Assembly: GCA_012515235.1 (NCBI GenBank)
Contig: JAAYYU010000176.1
Location: 27,740-91,739, forward strand
Source of the DNA: Candidatus Anammoximicrobium sp.
Lineage (GTDB): Bacteria; Planctomycetota; Planctomycetia; Pirellulales; Pirellulaceae
Reading direction: 5' to 3'
Length of the DNA: 64,000 bases
Shown: piece by piece, positions 41,906-50,459 of the stretch
Numbering within the stretch: the stretch's first letter is position 1
How the letters are laid out: each line of letters opens with the position of its first letter
Translations under genes and position numbers: made by a program
Notes under the pieces: generated by a model
Seen by the model: the letters and a program-made list of their open reading frames with translations, nothing else
What the model was told of the DNA's origin: nothing
The model's database searches: none

Positions 41906-44377
41906 TCACTCGCCCGCGATCTCGTATCCGCCGGGGCCGGTGCCGGAGAAGCGGACCTCGGCACGGCCGAGCGCGTCGGATGCGACTTGCAAGCCGCCGC
42001 TGGTCAACACGAGCGGCCGCGCGGCAAAAGGCGGGCTGAATCGCAGCACCTCGCCGGGAAAGGCGGTCCCGCGCACCACGCGCTCGTTGGCGCGGTTGGC
42101 CCGCGTATCGTAGCTGAACGCGCCCAGCAGGCTCACCGGGCCGTCGACCGCCGCCGCCCGCAGGCGGTGCAAGCCGTAGGGCAAGTTGAGAATCCCGCGG
42201 CGGTTCTCCATGAACAGCGGTTCGCCGCCGGCGAGGAACGGCTGGTTGGTCGCCACCCGCAGGGATTCCTGCCCGTCGACCTCCGCCAGCAACGTGCCGC
42301 CGGCGTCCCGGTCCACATAGGCCACGCTCAGCACAGTGCCGGGCAACTCCACTTCCACGGCTTGGCCGGCCGGGATTTCCACTTGCCATTTTCCGTAGGG
42401 CGCGCCCCAGGACGACGAAAACTCGCCGGGTTGCAGACCGCCGAGCTGCCAGCGCGGGCTGTCGACGCCGGTCCACTGCCGTCCGGGCACCAGCTTGCAG
42501 TCCACGGCCACCAGCCGGGCATCGCCGGCGACTTCGACCACGTGCCGGTCGCCCAGACTCAGCAGGCCCGTGGCAAACGTCGAGTTCCGCAGATCGCGGG
42601 CGCCGCTCGGCCGGCGCCGGCTGCCCACGCTGTCCTGGCCGTCGATGCGCACGCCGACCAGTCCCTCCTTGCAGGCCGCCCAGAGATTGACCGCGGCGTC
42701 GTCCAGCACGATGCCTTGGCCGCCACGGATGCGGGGGCTGTCGCTGGCATACGTTTCGATTTCCCCTTCCCAGCCGACGGTGGCGGCGTGCAGACGCGGC
42801 GGCAGATGCAATTGGGCGCGGCCCGATTGAATCGGATCGGCGGCGTCGAACGCACGCTCCAGTTGCTTGAACCACAGGTAATGCCCGGCCGCCTGCGGGT
42901 GGCCGTCGCGCGGACACAGGGCGTAGCTGTTGCAATGGCGCGTCGTCAGACTCAGGGTGCGGGCCAGGTCGATGTAGGGGATCTGATAGCCCAGCGCCAA
43001 TTCCATCAGGTGGCCCGTGTTGGGCGTATAGCTCTCCCTGTTCTGCCACATGCAGAAGAGAAACTCGATGCCGGGATAATGTCGCTGGAACCAGCGGACG
43101 GCGCCTTCGAACAAGGCCAACTCGGCCGCGCCGTCCACTTTCTCGTTGGCTCCGCTGCCGAAAATCACGAGGTCGGGGCGCGGGCCTTCCGGGCGGGCAA
43201 AGACCGCCGGGTACAGCTCGCGCCAGCTCTTGCCCGCGCGGTGCCCGTTGACGCCCGGATCGGGCGGCAGCGTCAAGGCGGCATACGCGGCCAGGCCGGA
43301 GTGCGCCTCGCTGATCGACGAGCCGTCGCAGGCCATGGTGTTCAGCAGGATTCTGTCGATGGGATAGTTGAATTTCTCCATCAACGCCCGCCGCAGACGG
43401 CCGCCGTACATGAAGTAATGCTGCCACCAGGCGATGTAGTCGTTCCATTCCGGATGGCCGATCAACTGGCCGTCGAAGTCGCGGCCGGACAGCGGCTGTT
43501 TGTACGTCGGCGACTCGGGATCCTCGTCGTACAGCGTCAGAGGCGGGTTGGCGCTGCCGCGATCGATGCTCGACCCCATCACGATGATGTGCAGCGGTTC
43601 GCCCCGCCACAGCTTGTGGATCGTGCGCGGGATGCCGCGGTAATACTGGGGCAGCGGCCGGGCTTCCGCCAGCCGCGTCGTGTCCGCCGGTGCCGGGGCT
43701 GGCGTGAGCCACGGAGCGGCGACGATCACGTCCTTGTCCACGCTGCGGTTGACCAATTCCACCTCGATGCCAATCGTGTTGGGCTGGTCGGTGGAGCGAT
43801 CCGGATCCTCGGTGAACGCGCCCACGATGGTCAGCTGTGCGTTCAGGCGAAACGGATTCGCCGCGTCCGAACGCACGGCTTGCGAAGGCCCGCGCACCAG
43901 TTCGCCGCGCGAGTGCTTGGGGAACATCCGCTGGTCGAAGTCCGGTTTCCAGTCGCCCGCGGCGCTGTCCAGACGCATCAGGTGGATGCGCGACTCCAAC
44001 GCGCCGGGTTCTTCCTGACAGCCCCAAACGTGAAAGTGAACCGTGTCGCCGTGGTCGAGGCCCAGCTCGGACAGCAGCGAGAACTGAACCAACCGCTTGC
44101 CCGGATGAATCACGACCACGTTGGGCGCGGGAAACGGCAGACCGATGTTCCGGGGCAGGCGCGTGGCCCGCCACACCTCGGCATCGCCATAGGCGTCCAT
44201 GTTCCAGCCGGGGATCGCGCCGGCCTTGTAGCTCGGCGCCTGGCCGGTCCGCGAGTTGTCAAAACAGTGAAAATGGAAGTCCGGATTCAGCAGCAGGTTC
44301 ATCGGCTGCCGCGCGTCGGCGGCCGTCGCCGGAAAGGGAAGGGCAAGGAGGCACAGGGGCAATAGTTGCCGCATCAT
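41906..44377 (-). CDS. Large secreted SGNH-hydrolase-like protein
   Basis: This is an 823-residue protein. ATG 44377 follows GAGAGGAT and starts a signal peptide (LLPLCLLALPFPATAA). The N-terminal ~230 residues are beta-rich. An SGNH domain follows with IIVMGSSIDRG (GSS in place of GDS, Ser retained), DLVIFGSGANE and CPRDGHPQAAGHY (His/Asp motif). The C-terminal ~300 residues are beta-sandwich modules (QVEIPAGQAVEVELP). The size is much larger than a plain esterase, so it is probably a carbohydrate esterase with accessory binding domains. The M19 dipeptidase gene lies directly upstream on the same strand. Confidence 0.68.
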   Translation of the reverse strand: MMRQLLPLCLLALPFPATAADARQPMNLLLNPDFHFHCFDNSRTGQAPSYKAGAIPGWNMDAYGDAEVWRATRLPRNIGLPFPAPNVVVIHPGKRLVQFSLLSELGLDHGDTVHFHVWGCQEEPGALESRIHLMRLDSAAGDWKPDFDQRMFPKHSRGELVRGPSQAVRSDAANPFRLNAQLTIVGAFTEDPDRSTDQPNTIGIEVELVNRSVDKDVIVAAPWLTPAPAPADTTRLAEARPLPQYYRGIPRTIHKLWRGEPLHIIVMGSSIDRGSANPPLTLYDEDPESPTYKQPLSGRDFDGQLIGHPEWNDYIAWWQHYFMYGGRLRRALMEKFNYPIDRILLNTMACDGSSISEAHSGLAAYAALTLPPDPGVNGHRAGKSWRELYPAVFARPEGPRPDLVIFGSGANEKVDGAAELALFEGAVRWFQRHYPGIEFLFCMWQNRESYTPNTGHLMELALGYQIPYIDLARTLSLTTRHCNSYALCPRDGHPQAAGHYLWFKQLERAFDAADPIQSGRAQLHLPPRLHAATVGWEGEIETYASDSPRIRGGQGIVLDDAAVNLWAACKEGLVGVRIDGQDSVGSRRRPSGARDLRNSTFATGLLSLGDRHVVEVAGDARLVAVDCKLVPGRQWTGVDSPRWQLGGLQPGEFSSSWGAPYGKWQVEIPAGQAVEVELPGTVLSVAYVDRDAGGTLLAEVDGQESLRVATNQPFLAGGEPLFMENRRGILNLPYGLHRLRAAAVDGPVSLLGAFSYDTRANRANERVVRGTAFPGEVLRFSPPFAARPLVLTSGGLQVASDALGRAEVRFSGTGPGGYEIAGE

Positions 44378-44405
44378 GAAACATCCTCTCGTCAAAAGCC
44401 ACGTC

Positions 44406-45689
44406 CTATCGTCTTTCCGCCTCGGCGACCGCTTGCACTCGGCGCCACACCCGCACGAAGTTACCGCCCCAAATCTGCGCGATCTGCTCGGCCGTATAAC
44501 CGCGGCGAAGCAGTTCGGCCGTCACGTGCGGGGCGTCGGCGTGGTTTTGGAAACCGGGGACTCCGCCTCCCCCGTCAAAATCGCTGCCGACGCCCACGTG
44601 CTCGATCCCGGCCACCTGAACCGCGTGGTCGAGGTGGTCCACCAAGTCCTTGAGACTGGCGGGTGGATAGCGGCGGTCCAGGTCTTCCATCCCCTGTTGA
44701 AACTGCTCCCGCTGCTGCCTGGTGGCGGCCGCAAAATTCCGTTCGCTGACGCCGCTGCGTCGGGCCACATCGGCGATCGCCTGTTTCCGTTCCGCTGACG
44801 GAGCCTTGAGGAATCCGCCGACCGCCACAATCTGGATCACGCCGCCGTTGGCGCGCAGCATTTGCAGCTGCTCGTCCGTCAAGTTGCGCGGATGCCGGTT
44901 GAGCGCCGAGCAACCGGAGTGGGAAGCGATCACCGGCGCTTTCGAGACCGCCACGACATCGCGGAAGGTGCTTTCGGCTGCGTGCGACAGGTCGATCATG
45001 ATACCCAGCCGGTTCATTTCCGCCACGACCTGCCGGCCGAACGGGCTGAGGCCGTGATGCTCGGCCTCCCGGTCACCCAGTTTCGGCGCCGGATTGCAGG
45101 AATCGCACAGCTGGTTGTGCCCGTTGTGGCACAGCGTGATGTAACGGACGCCAAGGTCGCGGAAACGGGCGACGTTCGCCAGGTCGGGGCCCAAGGCATA
45201 GCCGTTCTCGATGCCGATCATGATCGCCCGCTTGCCGGTCGCGGCGATCCGCTCGAATTCGTCAGCCGTGACCGCCAACGCGCACCGGCCGGGATACATC
45301 TCGACCGCCAACCGGCGAATGGCGGTGATCTTTTCCAGCGCCGCCTGATGAGCGCGGCGGTACCCTGCGGCGTCACGAGCCTGTTGCGGAACGTAGGCGG
45401 CCAGGAAGACCCCGTCGACGCCCCCCGCGGCCATTTTCACCAGATCGCACTTCAGCTGCGGATGGTCGATGCCGGGGTCGAGTTCCGGAGTCGCATACTG
45501 CGGCCCGGCAATGTCGACGTGGGTATCCAGCGTCAGCGCTGCCGAGTGGACCTGGCGCGCTTTGGCCAAAAACGGCTCGCCGTCGGCGTCTTGCCCCGCC
45601 CGTTCGGCGCCCAGCGCCACTCCGCACACGGCCAGCCACGCCAGCATGCCCAGCGGGCACCACCCACACAGATCACGGCTCCAGCACAT
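44406..45689 (-). CDS. M19 membrane-type dipeptidase, secreted
   Basis: This is a 427-residue protein. ATG 45689 follows AGGAGT at 7 bases; an N-terminal signal/anchor (LGMLAWLAVCGVALG) is present. M19 (renal dipeptidase) motifs are complete: LTLDTHVDIAG (metal His/Asp), IMIGIENGYA (bridging Glu), IDLSHAAES and IASHSGCSAL (zinc His), and HVGVGSDFDGGG (catalytic Asp). It should hydrolyse dipeptides, including D-amino-acid-containing ones, outside the cytoplasm. The SGNH gene begins 28 bases after its stop and is probably co-transcribed. Confidence 0.92.
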   Translation of the reverse strand: MCWSRDLCGWCPLGMLAWLAVCGVALGAERAGQDADGEPFLAKARQVHSAALTLDTHVDIAGPQYATPELDPGIDHPQLKCDLVKMAAGGVDGVFLAAYVPQQARDAAGYRRAHQAALEKITAIRRLAVEMYPGRCALAVTADEFERIAATGKRAIMIGIENGYALGPDLANVARFRDLGVRYITLCHNGHNQLCDSCNPAPKLGDREAEHHGLSPFGRQVVAEMNRLGIMIDLSHAAESTFRDVVAVSKAPVIASHSGCSALNRHPRNLTDEQLQMLRANGGVIQIVAVGGFLKAPSAERKQAIADVARRSGVSERNFAAATRQQREQFQQGMEDLDRRYPPASLKDLVDHLDHAVQVAGIEHVGVGSDFDGGGGVPGFQNHADAPHVTAELLRRGYTAEQIAQIWGGNFVRVWRRVQAVAEAERR

Positions 45690-45869
45690 CACACTTACTC
45701 CTGAGTTTGAAGTTCATGCGGCGTCGCAGTCGCCTGCCGAACGCTTGCCGCGTCCCTCGCCGTCACGCCGCCGTGGCCGCGTCCGTCGTCCAGCACGCTG
45801 GCGGCCGCGGGCCGGGCAGCCAATCTCGACCCCCTCCGTTCTGCCGCGAGCAGCCCCCCTGCCGCGCCG

Positions 45870-46742
45870 CTACTCTTCCGTTTCGATGCGGCGGATCCGG
45901 CGGAGAAAGGCGTCGAGGTTCGGCGTTCGCTGGTCGCGGTTGGGAGCGAGGCACTCGGTGACCGCTTCGGCCAGCGTTGGATTCAGCTGCGGCTGTAGTT
46001 CGAGAATGGGCACCGGCGGATCGGTGTCGTGGCTGAGTGCCCCGACGCCCGAGACGTCGGCGTGCGGCCAGGGCAGCGTGAACGTGAGCAACTCGTAGGC
46101 CGACACGCCAAAGGCGAAGACGTCGACGCGACGGTCGGTCGGCCGCCGGCGGACGATTTCCGGCGCCATGTACATCGGCGTCCCCGTGCGGTTGCCCGGT
46201 TGGCGGAAGGCCGGCAGGTCGGGCAACGTCAAGCCGAAGTCGATCAGCTTCAGCGACTCGAAATCCTCGGAGACGATGAAGTTCCGCGGGCACACGTCGC
46301 GGTGGATGTAGCCGGCCTCGTGAACCGCATGGACGGCCTCGGCCATCTGCCGGATCAGGGCGACTCGTTTGCCCATCAACCGCGGCTCGCGCTGGCGGAT
46401 CAGCGCATGCAGCCCCGCGCCCTGCAGGTACTCCATCACGATGTAGTTTTGCTCTTTGACCGTCACGCCGTATTCGTAGGTCTCGACGATGCGGGGGTGC
46501 CGCAACGACGCGGCGATTTCGCCTTCCGAAGGTTTCTTCAGCTCCTTGAAGCGGGCCTCGAACAGGCCGGTCTTTTCCGAGTCGCAGATCTTCAAGCCCA
46601 CGATGCGATCGGTCTTGCGGTCGCGCGCCTTGTGGAACTTGGACATCGTGCCCGCCAGGCCCTCCGACAGCAACTCGAAGCGCATGTTGAGGTCAACTTT
46701 GTCGCTGGCGAACAGCGATTGCAGTTTGTCCAACAACCCCAT
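45870..46742 (-). CDS. Ser/Thr protein kinase, cytoplasmic
   Basis: This is a 290-residue single-domain kinase starting at ATG 46742, eight bases after accD. The nucleotide-binding lobe has SEGLAGTMSKFHKARD (loose glycine loop) and VGLKIC (Lys); the alpha-C Glu and the DFG of LIDFGLTLPD and APE of MYMAPEIV are present. The catalytic loop reads YIHRDVCPRNFIV, so the usual Lys of HRDxKxxN is Cys. No membrane segment or extracellular sensor is present, unlike many PknB-type kinases. It is the last gene of a three-gene operon (phosphatase-fold protein, accD, kinase), which suggests a link to acetyl-CoA carboxylase or its regulation. Confidence 0.85.
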   Translation of the reverse strand: MGLLDKLQSLFASDKVDLNMRFELLSEGLAGTMSKFHKARDRKTDRIVGLKICDSEKTGLFEARFKELKKPSEGEIAASLRHPRIVETYEYGVTVKEQNYIVMEYLQGAGLHALIRQREPRLMGKRVALIRQMAEAVHAVHEAGYIHRDVCPRNFIVSEDFESLKLIDFGLTLPDLPAFRQPGNRTGTPMYMAPEIVRRRPTDRRVDVFAFGVSAYELLTFTLPWPHADVSGVGALSHDTDPPVPILELQPQLNPTLAEAVTECLAPNRDQRTPNLDAFLRRIRRIETEE

Positions 46743-46750
46743 GATGCCGC

Positions 46751-47563
46751 TCACTTCCCGCAGTAGTCGATCGTGCGCGCGATCTCCGTCTTCAGCCGAT
46801 CGCGCGGCACGATGCGGTCCACGTAGCCGTGCTCCAGGAGGAACTCGCTGGTCTGGAAGCCTTCGGGCAATTCGATGCGGATCGTAGCTTTGATCGTGCG
46901 CGGCCCGGCAAACCCGATCAGCGCTTTGGGCTCGGCGAAAATCACGTCGCCCAAGGCAGCGAAACTGGCCGCCACGCCGCCCATCGTCGGGTTGGTCAAC
47001 ACGGAAATGAACAGGCCGCCGGCCCGGTCGTATCGCGCCAGCGCCGCCGAGACCTTGGCCATCTGCATCAGCGACAGAATGCCCTCGTGCATCCGGGCCC
47101 CGCCGCCGGAGCCGCTGATGATGATCAACGGCAACTGCTGGTCCGTGGCGCGTTCGACCAGCCGCGTCAGCCGTTCGCCCACCACCGACCCCATGCTGCC
47201 CATGATAAACGCCGAATCCGTGACGCCCACCGCCACGCGGCGAGCGCGGATCATTCCGCCGCCGGTCAGCGCCGCGTCGCTCAGCCCCGTCCGGTTCTGT
47301 TCCGCCTTCAAGCGATCGGCGTACCTCTTGGTATCGGCAAAGTCCAGCGGGTCGGCCGGCTGCACCTTTGCGTCCCATTCCTCGAACGTGCCTTCATCCA
47401 ACACGTGCCCGATGCGGTCGCGAGCGGAGACGTAGAAGTGGTACCCGCATTCCGGGCACACGTTTTGCCGCTGGAACACGGCTTTGCGGAACAGCGTCGC
47501 CTGACAGCCGGGGCAACGCAGCCACAAGCCTTCGGGGACCCCGCGTTTTTTCCTGCTCGTCAT
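46751..47563 (-). CDS. accD: Acetyl-CoA carboxylase carboxyltransferase subunit beta
   Basis: This is a 270-residue protein of normal length that transfers CO2 from carboxybiotin to acetyl-CoA, the committed step of fatty-acid synthesis, as part of the AccA-AccD complex. The N-terminal zinc ribbon is complete (C17, C20, C36, C39 in RCPGC and CPECG). The crotonase-like core has [31 protein letters not shown] and [14 protein letters not shown]. accA is not in the window. It starts 3 bases after the histidine-phosphatase-fold gene and its stop is 8 bases before the kinase, so the three are clearly one transcription unit. Confidence 0.96.
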   Translation of the reverse strand: MTSRKKRGVPEGLWLRCPGCQATLFRKAVFQRQNVCPECGYHFYVSARDRIGHVLDEGTFEEWDAKVQPADPLDFADTKRYADRLKAEQNRTGLSDAALTGGGMIRARRVAVGVTDSAFIMGSMGSVVGERLTRLVERATDQQLPLIIISGSGGGARMHEGILSLMQMAKVSAALARYDRAGGLFISVLTNPTMGGVAASFAALGDVIFAEPKALIGFAGPRTIKATIRIELPEGFQTSEFLLEHGYVDRIVPRDRLKTEIARTIDYCGK

Positions 47564-47566
47564 GGC

Positions 47567-48160
47567 CTATCCTTCCACCGCCCACACGGCCGATTCGGTC
47601 GGTGAATCGATGTCGATACTCTCCCAGGCGCCGAAGTCGCATTCGGACTTCCACAAATCTCCCAAATCGCCCGGCCGCAAGCAACACCGTACAATGCTGG
47701 CCAGGGGTTCGGAAACCACGATGCCCACGACTCCGCGCTTGTGCTTCTTCAGCAGCCGTTTGAGCGCTTTTTGGACCCGCAGCCGAGCGGCCGCCAAGGT
47801 CTCGCCCTCCGGCGGACAGACCGTCTCCGGCTGCTCCTGCCACATCCGGTACACCTTCGGCTGACACTGCTTGACCTCCTCGATCAGCTTGCCGTGCCAC
47901 AGGCCGTGATCCAGATTGTGGAGCGTATCCACACACTTGACTTTCAACTCCAGCCGGTCGGCAATGGTCTCCGCGGTCTGCAGTGCGGATTGACAAGGCG
48001 CCGAATAGACGGCTTCGATTTCCGCGTGTGCCAGAGCTTCCGCGGCCTGCTCCGCCTGTCGCAGCCCGTTGTCGCTCAGAGGCATGTCCAAGGTGCCCTT
48101 AATGCGTCCCTGTTCGTCGAAGGCGGTGGAACCGGGGCGAATCAGTATGATTCGTAACAT
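47567..48160 (-). CDS. Histidine-phosphatase-fold protein lacking the catalytic histidines
   Basis: This is a 197-residue protein starting at ATG 48160. Its overall pattern is that of phosphoglycerate-mutase-like phosphatases: MLRIILIRPGSTAFDEQG, GTLDMPLSDNGLRQAEQAA, VYSAPCQSALQTAETIA, LHNLDHGLWHG, VCPPEGETL and GIVVSEPLAS. Key residues are replaced: the nucleophile His of RHG is Pro9 (Arg8 kept), the second pocket Arg is Gln57, the acid is probably Asn82, and the second His of VSHG is Glu151. Phosphatase chemistry by the known mechanism is therefore not expected. It may act as a binding or regulatory subunit. It is the first gene of the accD-kinase operon. Confidence 0.82.
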   Translation of the reverse strand: MLRIILIRPGSTAFDEQGRIKGTLDMPLSDNGLRQAEQAAEALAHAEIEAVYSAPCQSALQTAETIADRLELKVKCVDTLHNLDHGLWHGKLIEEVKQCQPKVYRMWQEQPETVCPPEGETLAAARLRVQKALKRLLKKHKRGVVGIVVSEPLASIVRCCLRPGDLGDLWKSECDFGAWESIDIDSPTESAVWAVEG

Positions 48161-48807
48161 GCGTGGGGATTCATCCTCTTTCAGCAGCGCTGGCGAAATC
48201 ACCGGCGAGCTGTCTCGTAACGCTCGACATTGGCTCGCGCCGGCCTTGAGTTTTGGAATCCATCCCAGGCAGGCGGCCGCAAAAACAACCCAGTCAAGTC
48301 GGAAGATTGTAGCAGTCGAGTTTTCCAACGTCTGCGCGGTTGCCGGCAAAATGGCCGTTTCGTCGCTAACACGATGCCTGGCAGGGGGTTGCGCGCTGTG
48401 CTGCAAGCGGCGATAGCACTCCGGTTCGCTCGCAACGGCCACAACGCCCGCCAACCGCTCTCGACCAACTCCATCCGGCACGGCGTCCGGCACGGCCGCG
48501 CGAACCGCGAAAACCGGCGAACTGCGGCACCGCGAAACGGCAAGTCGCAGCGGCTGCGGAACTCACCTCCACCGTCGTCGTCGCGCAGCCCGATCCCGGC
48601 ATGGCGCGCGCCACCGGCCGTCGTCGTCACGGCAGGCCACGGCAGGACCGTCTCGCCTGCCGCCGGGCAACCCGTGCCGGGGCCTTGGTCCTGCTCCCTG
48701 ACGCAACCTGTTTGCGGTGAGCGTGGGAAGCCCCGCCCGCTCCGCTTGACCGGGCAGCGCTTTCCCCGTAGGCTGACGCCGCTGCGATGAAAACGGAGGA
48801 ACGAGTG
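48161..48807. other. Divergent intergenic region, 647 bp
   Basis: This is the gap between the pseudo-phosphatase/accD/kinase operon (minus) and zwf (plus). A plus-strand frame at 48230-48790 is Arg/Ser/Pro-rich without domain or ribosome-binding site and is probably not coding. Promoters for both units are expected here. The unusual length leaves room for a small RNA, but I see no structure that supports one. Confidence 0.4.
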
Positions 48808-50262
48808 ATGCCACAGACCATCGTGATTTTTGGAGCGTCCGGGGATCTGACCAGCCGGAAACTGATTCCTGCCATCTACTCCCTGCACCAGAAGAAACGT
48901 TTGCCGCCGGACACCCAAATCGTGGGCTTTGCGCGGACCGCGTTCACTCACGAAGCGTGGCGCGACCGCTTGGCGGAATCGACCGCACGATTTCTGGGCA
49001 GCCAGTTCGACGCCGCCGCGTGGGCCACGCTGGCTCCGCGCATCTTTTACTCTCCCGGCAGCGTTGACAACGCGGACGATTTCCAAGCCTTGGCCCACCT
49101 CCTGCAGGAACTCGAAGGCGACCAGGCAGCGGCGAGGCTGTACTACTTGTCCATCGCGCCGCAATTCTACGCGCCCGCAGTGCTGCACCTGGGCGCGGCG
49201 GGCCTGGCGCACGAAACGCACGCACCCCGGCGTGTCGTGGTCGAAAAGCCCTTCGGCACGGACTTGGCCAGTGCCCGGCAGTTCAACGTCCAAATTCACG
49301 AAGTCTTTGCCGAGAGCCAGGTCTACCGGATCGATCACTACCTGGGCAAGGAAACGGTGCAGAACGTCTTGGTCCTGCGGTTCGGGAATACGATTTTCGA
49401 GCCGGTTTGGAACCGCAACTATATCGGACACGTGGAGATCACCGCCGCCGAATCGCTGACCGTGGGCCATCGAGCGGGCTATTACGACACGGCGGGCGTG
49501 CTGCGTGACATGCTGCAGGGCCACCTGCTGCAGCTGTTGACGCTGACCGCGATGGAGACGCCGATCCGTTTCGAGGCCGAAGCGGTGCGGGACGAGAAAG
49601 TCAAGGTGCTGCGGGCCGTGCGGCCTCTGGGGCTGGAGGAAATCGCCACGGACACGCTGCGGGGACAGTATCGTGGGTACTTGGCCGAGCCCGACGTGCG
49701 TGAGGGCAGCCAGACCGCCACGTTTGCCGCCTTGAAACTGCACATCGACAACTGGCGTTGGCACGGCGTGCCGTTCTACCTGCGGAGCGGCAAGGCCATG
49801 TCCTGCCCGACGACTCAGGTCGTCATCCAGTTCCGCGAGCCGCCGTACATGCTGTTCGACGGCGGCCCGCGCGATCACCGCGATGCCAACCGCCTGGTCC
49901 TGCAAATCCAGCCGGCCGAAGGCATCCAACTGCACTTCCACACCAAGGTCCCGGACGCGGGCATGCAGCTCCGCATGACCGACCTGAGCTTCCGCTTCCG
50001 CGAGAAGTTCGCCGGCCCGATGCCCGAAGCGTACCAGCGGCTGCTGCTGGACGCGATCAACGGGGACGCAAGCCTGTTCGCACGGGCCGACGAAGTGGAA
50101 GCCGCGTGGCGGATTGTGGACCCGATCCAGAAGGCTTGGGACGAAGCGGCCCAGCCACCCCTGCTGCCGTACGAGCCGGGCGAGTGGGGACCGGTCGAAT
50201 CGACGCAGTGGATGGCCCACCAGGAACGGCTCTGGTTCGACACCTGCCCGGTGCTGCACTAG
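48808..50262 (+). CDS. zwf: Glucose-6-phosphate 1-dehydrogenase
   Basis: This is a 484-residue protein catalysing the first, NADP-reducing step of the oxidative pentose-phosphate pathway. ATG 48808 is chosen because GGAGGA lies 7 bases upstream; an ATG at 48787 would place that site inside the gene. Visible are the Rossmann loop IFGASGDLTSRKLIPAIY, RVVVEKPFGTDL, the active-site signature RIDHYLGKE, and RNYIGHVEITAAESL. The length is normal. No pgl, gnd or tal is adjacent. Its stop overlaps a convergent small ORF by four bases (CTAG, 50259-50262). Confidence 0.97.
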   Translation: MPQTIVIFGASGDLTSRKLIPAIYSLHQKKRLPPDTQIVGFARTAFTHEAWRDRLAESTARFLGSQFDAAAWATLAPRIFYSPGSVDNADDFQALAHLLQELEGDQAAARLYYLSIAPQFYAPAVLHLGAAGLAHETHAPRRVVVEKPFGTDLASARQFNVQIHEVFAESQVYRIDHYLGKETVQNVLVLRFGNTIFEPVWNRNYIGHVEITAAESLTVGHRAGYYDTAGVLRDMLQGHLLQLLTLTAMETPIRFEAEAVRDEKVKVLRAVRPLGLEEIATDTLRGQYRGYLAEPDVREGSQTATFAALKLHIDNWRWHGVPFYLRSGKAMSCPTTQVVIQFREPPYMLFDGGPRDHRDANRLVLQIQPAEGIQLHFHTKVPDAGMQLRMTDLSFRFREKFAGPMPEAYQRLLLDAINGDASLFARADEVEAAWRIVDPIQKAWDEAAQPPLLPYEPGEWGPVESTQWMAHQERLWFDTCPVLH

Positions 50263-50357
50263 GGTCCGCGTCCGCGTAGGTGGTACATCAAGCCAGTGGC
50301 CACTACGCCGACGACGACAAAGGCGACGCCCAAGACGGAACTGGTCAAAGGATCCAT
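50259..50357 (-). CDS. 32-residue single-pass membrane peptide
   Basis: A small frame begins at ATG 50357 and ends at TAG 50259-50261. It reads MDPLTSSVLGVAFVVVGVVA, then TGLMYHLRGRGP: a short N-terminus, one ~20-residue hydrophobic helix and a basic C-terminus, the pattern of small subunits or stabilising peptides of membrane redox complexes. An AAAGGG element lies upstream at a longer-than-ideal distance. It sits 102 bases downstream of the rubredoxin/cytochrome fusion on the same strand and could be part of that system. No similarity can be shown from sequence alone, so coding potential is moderate. Confidence 0.45.
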   Translation of the reverse strand: MDPLTSSVLGVAFVVVGVVATGLMYHLRGRGP

Positions 50358-50459
50358 TTCTGTTCGCACCCTTTCTTCAGCCGCTCCGGCCAATCGGAAC
50401 TGGATCGTTGCGGCCAGCCGCAGGAAGCCGCGGAATCATCGAAGCAAGCCCCGCGGCGC

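Noticed and set aside
48230..48790. 186-codon plus-strand frame upstream of zwf
   Set aside because: The composition is Arg/Ser/Pro-rich, there is no ribosome-binding site, and it ends in the zwf ribosome-binding region.
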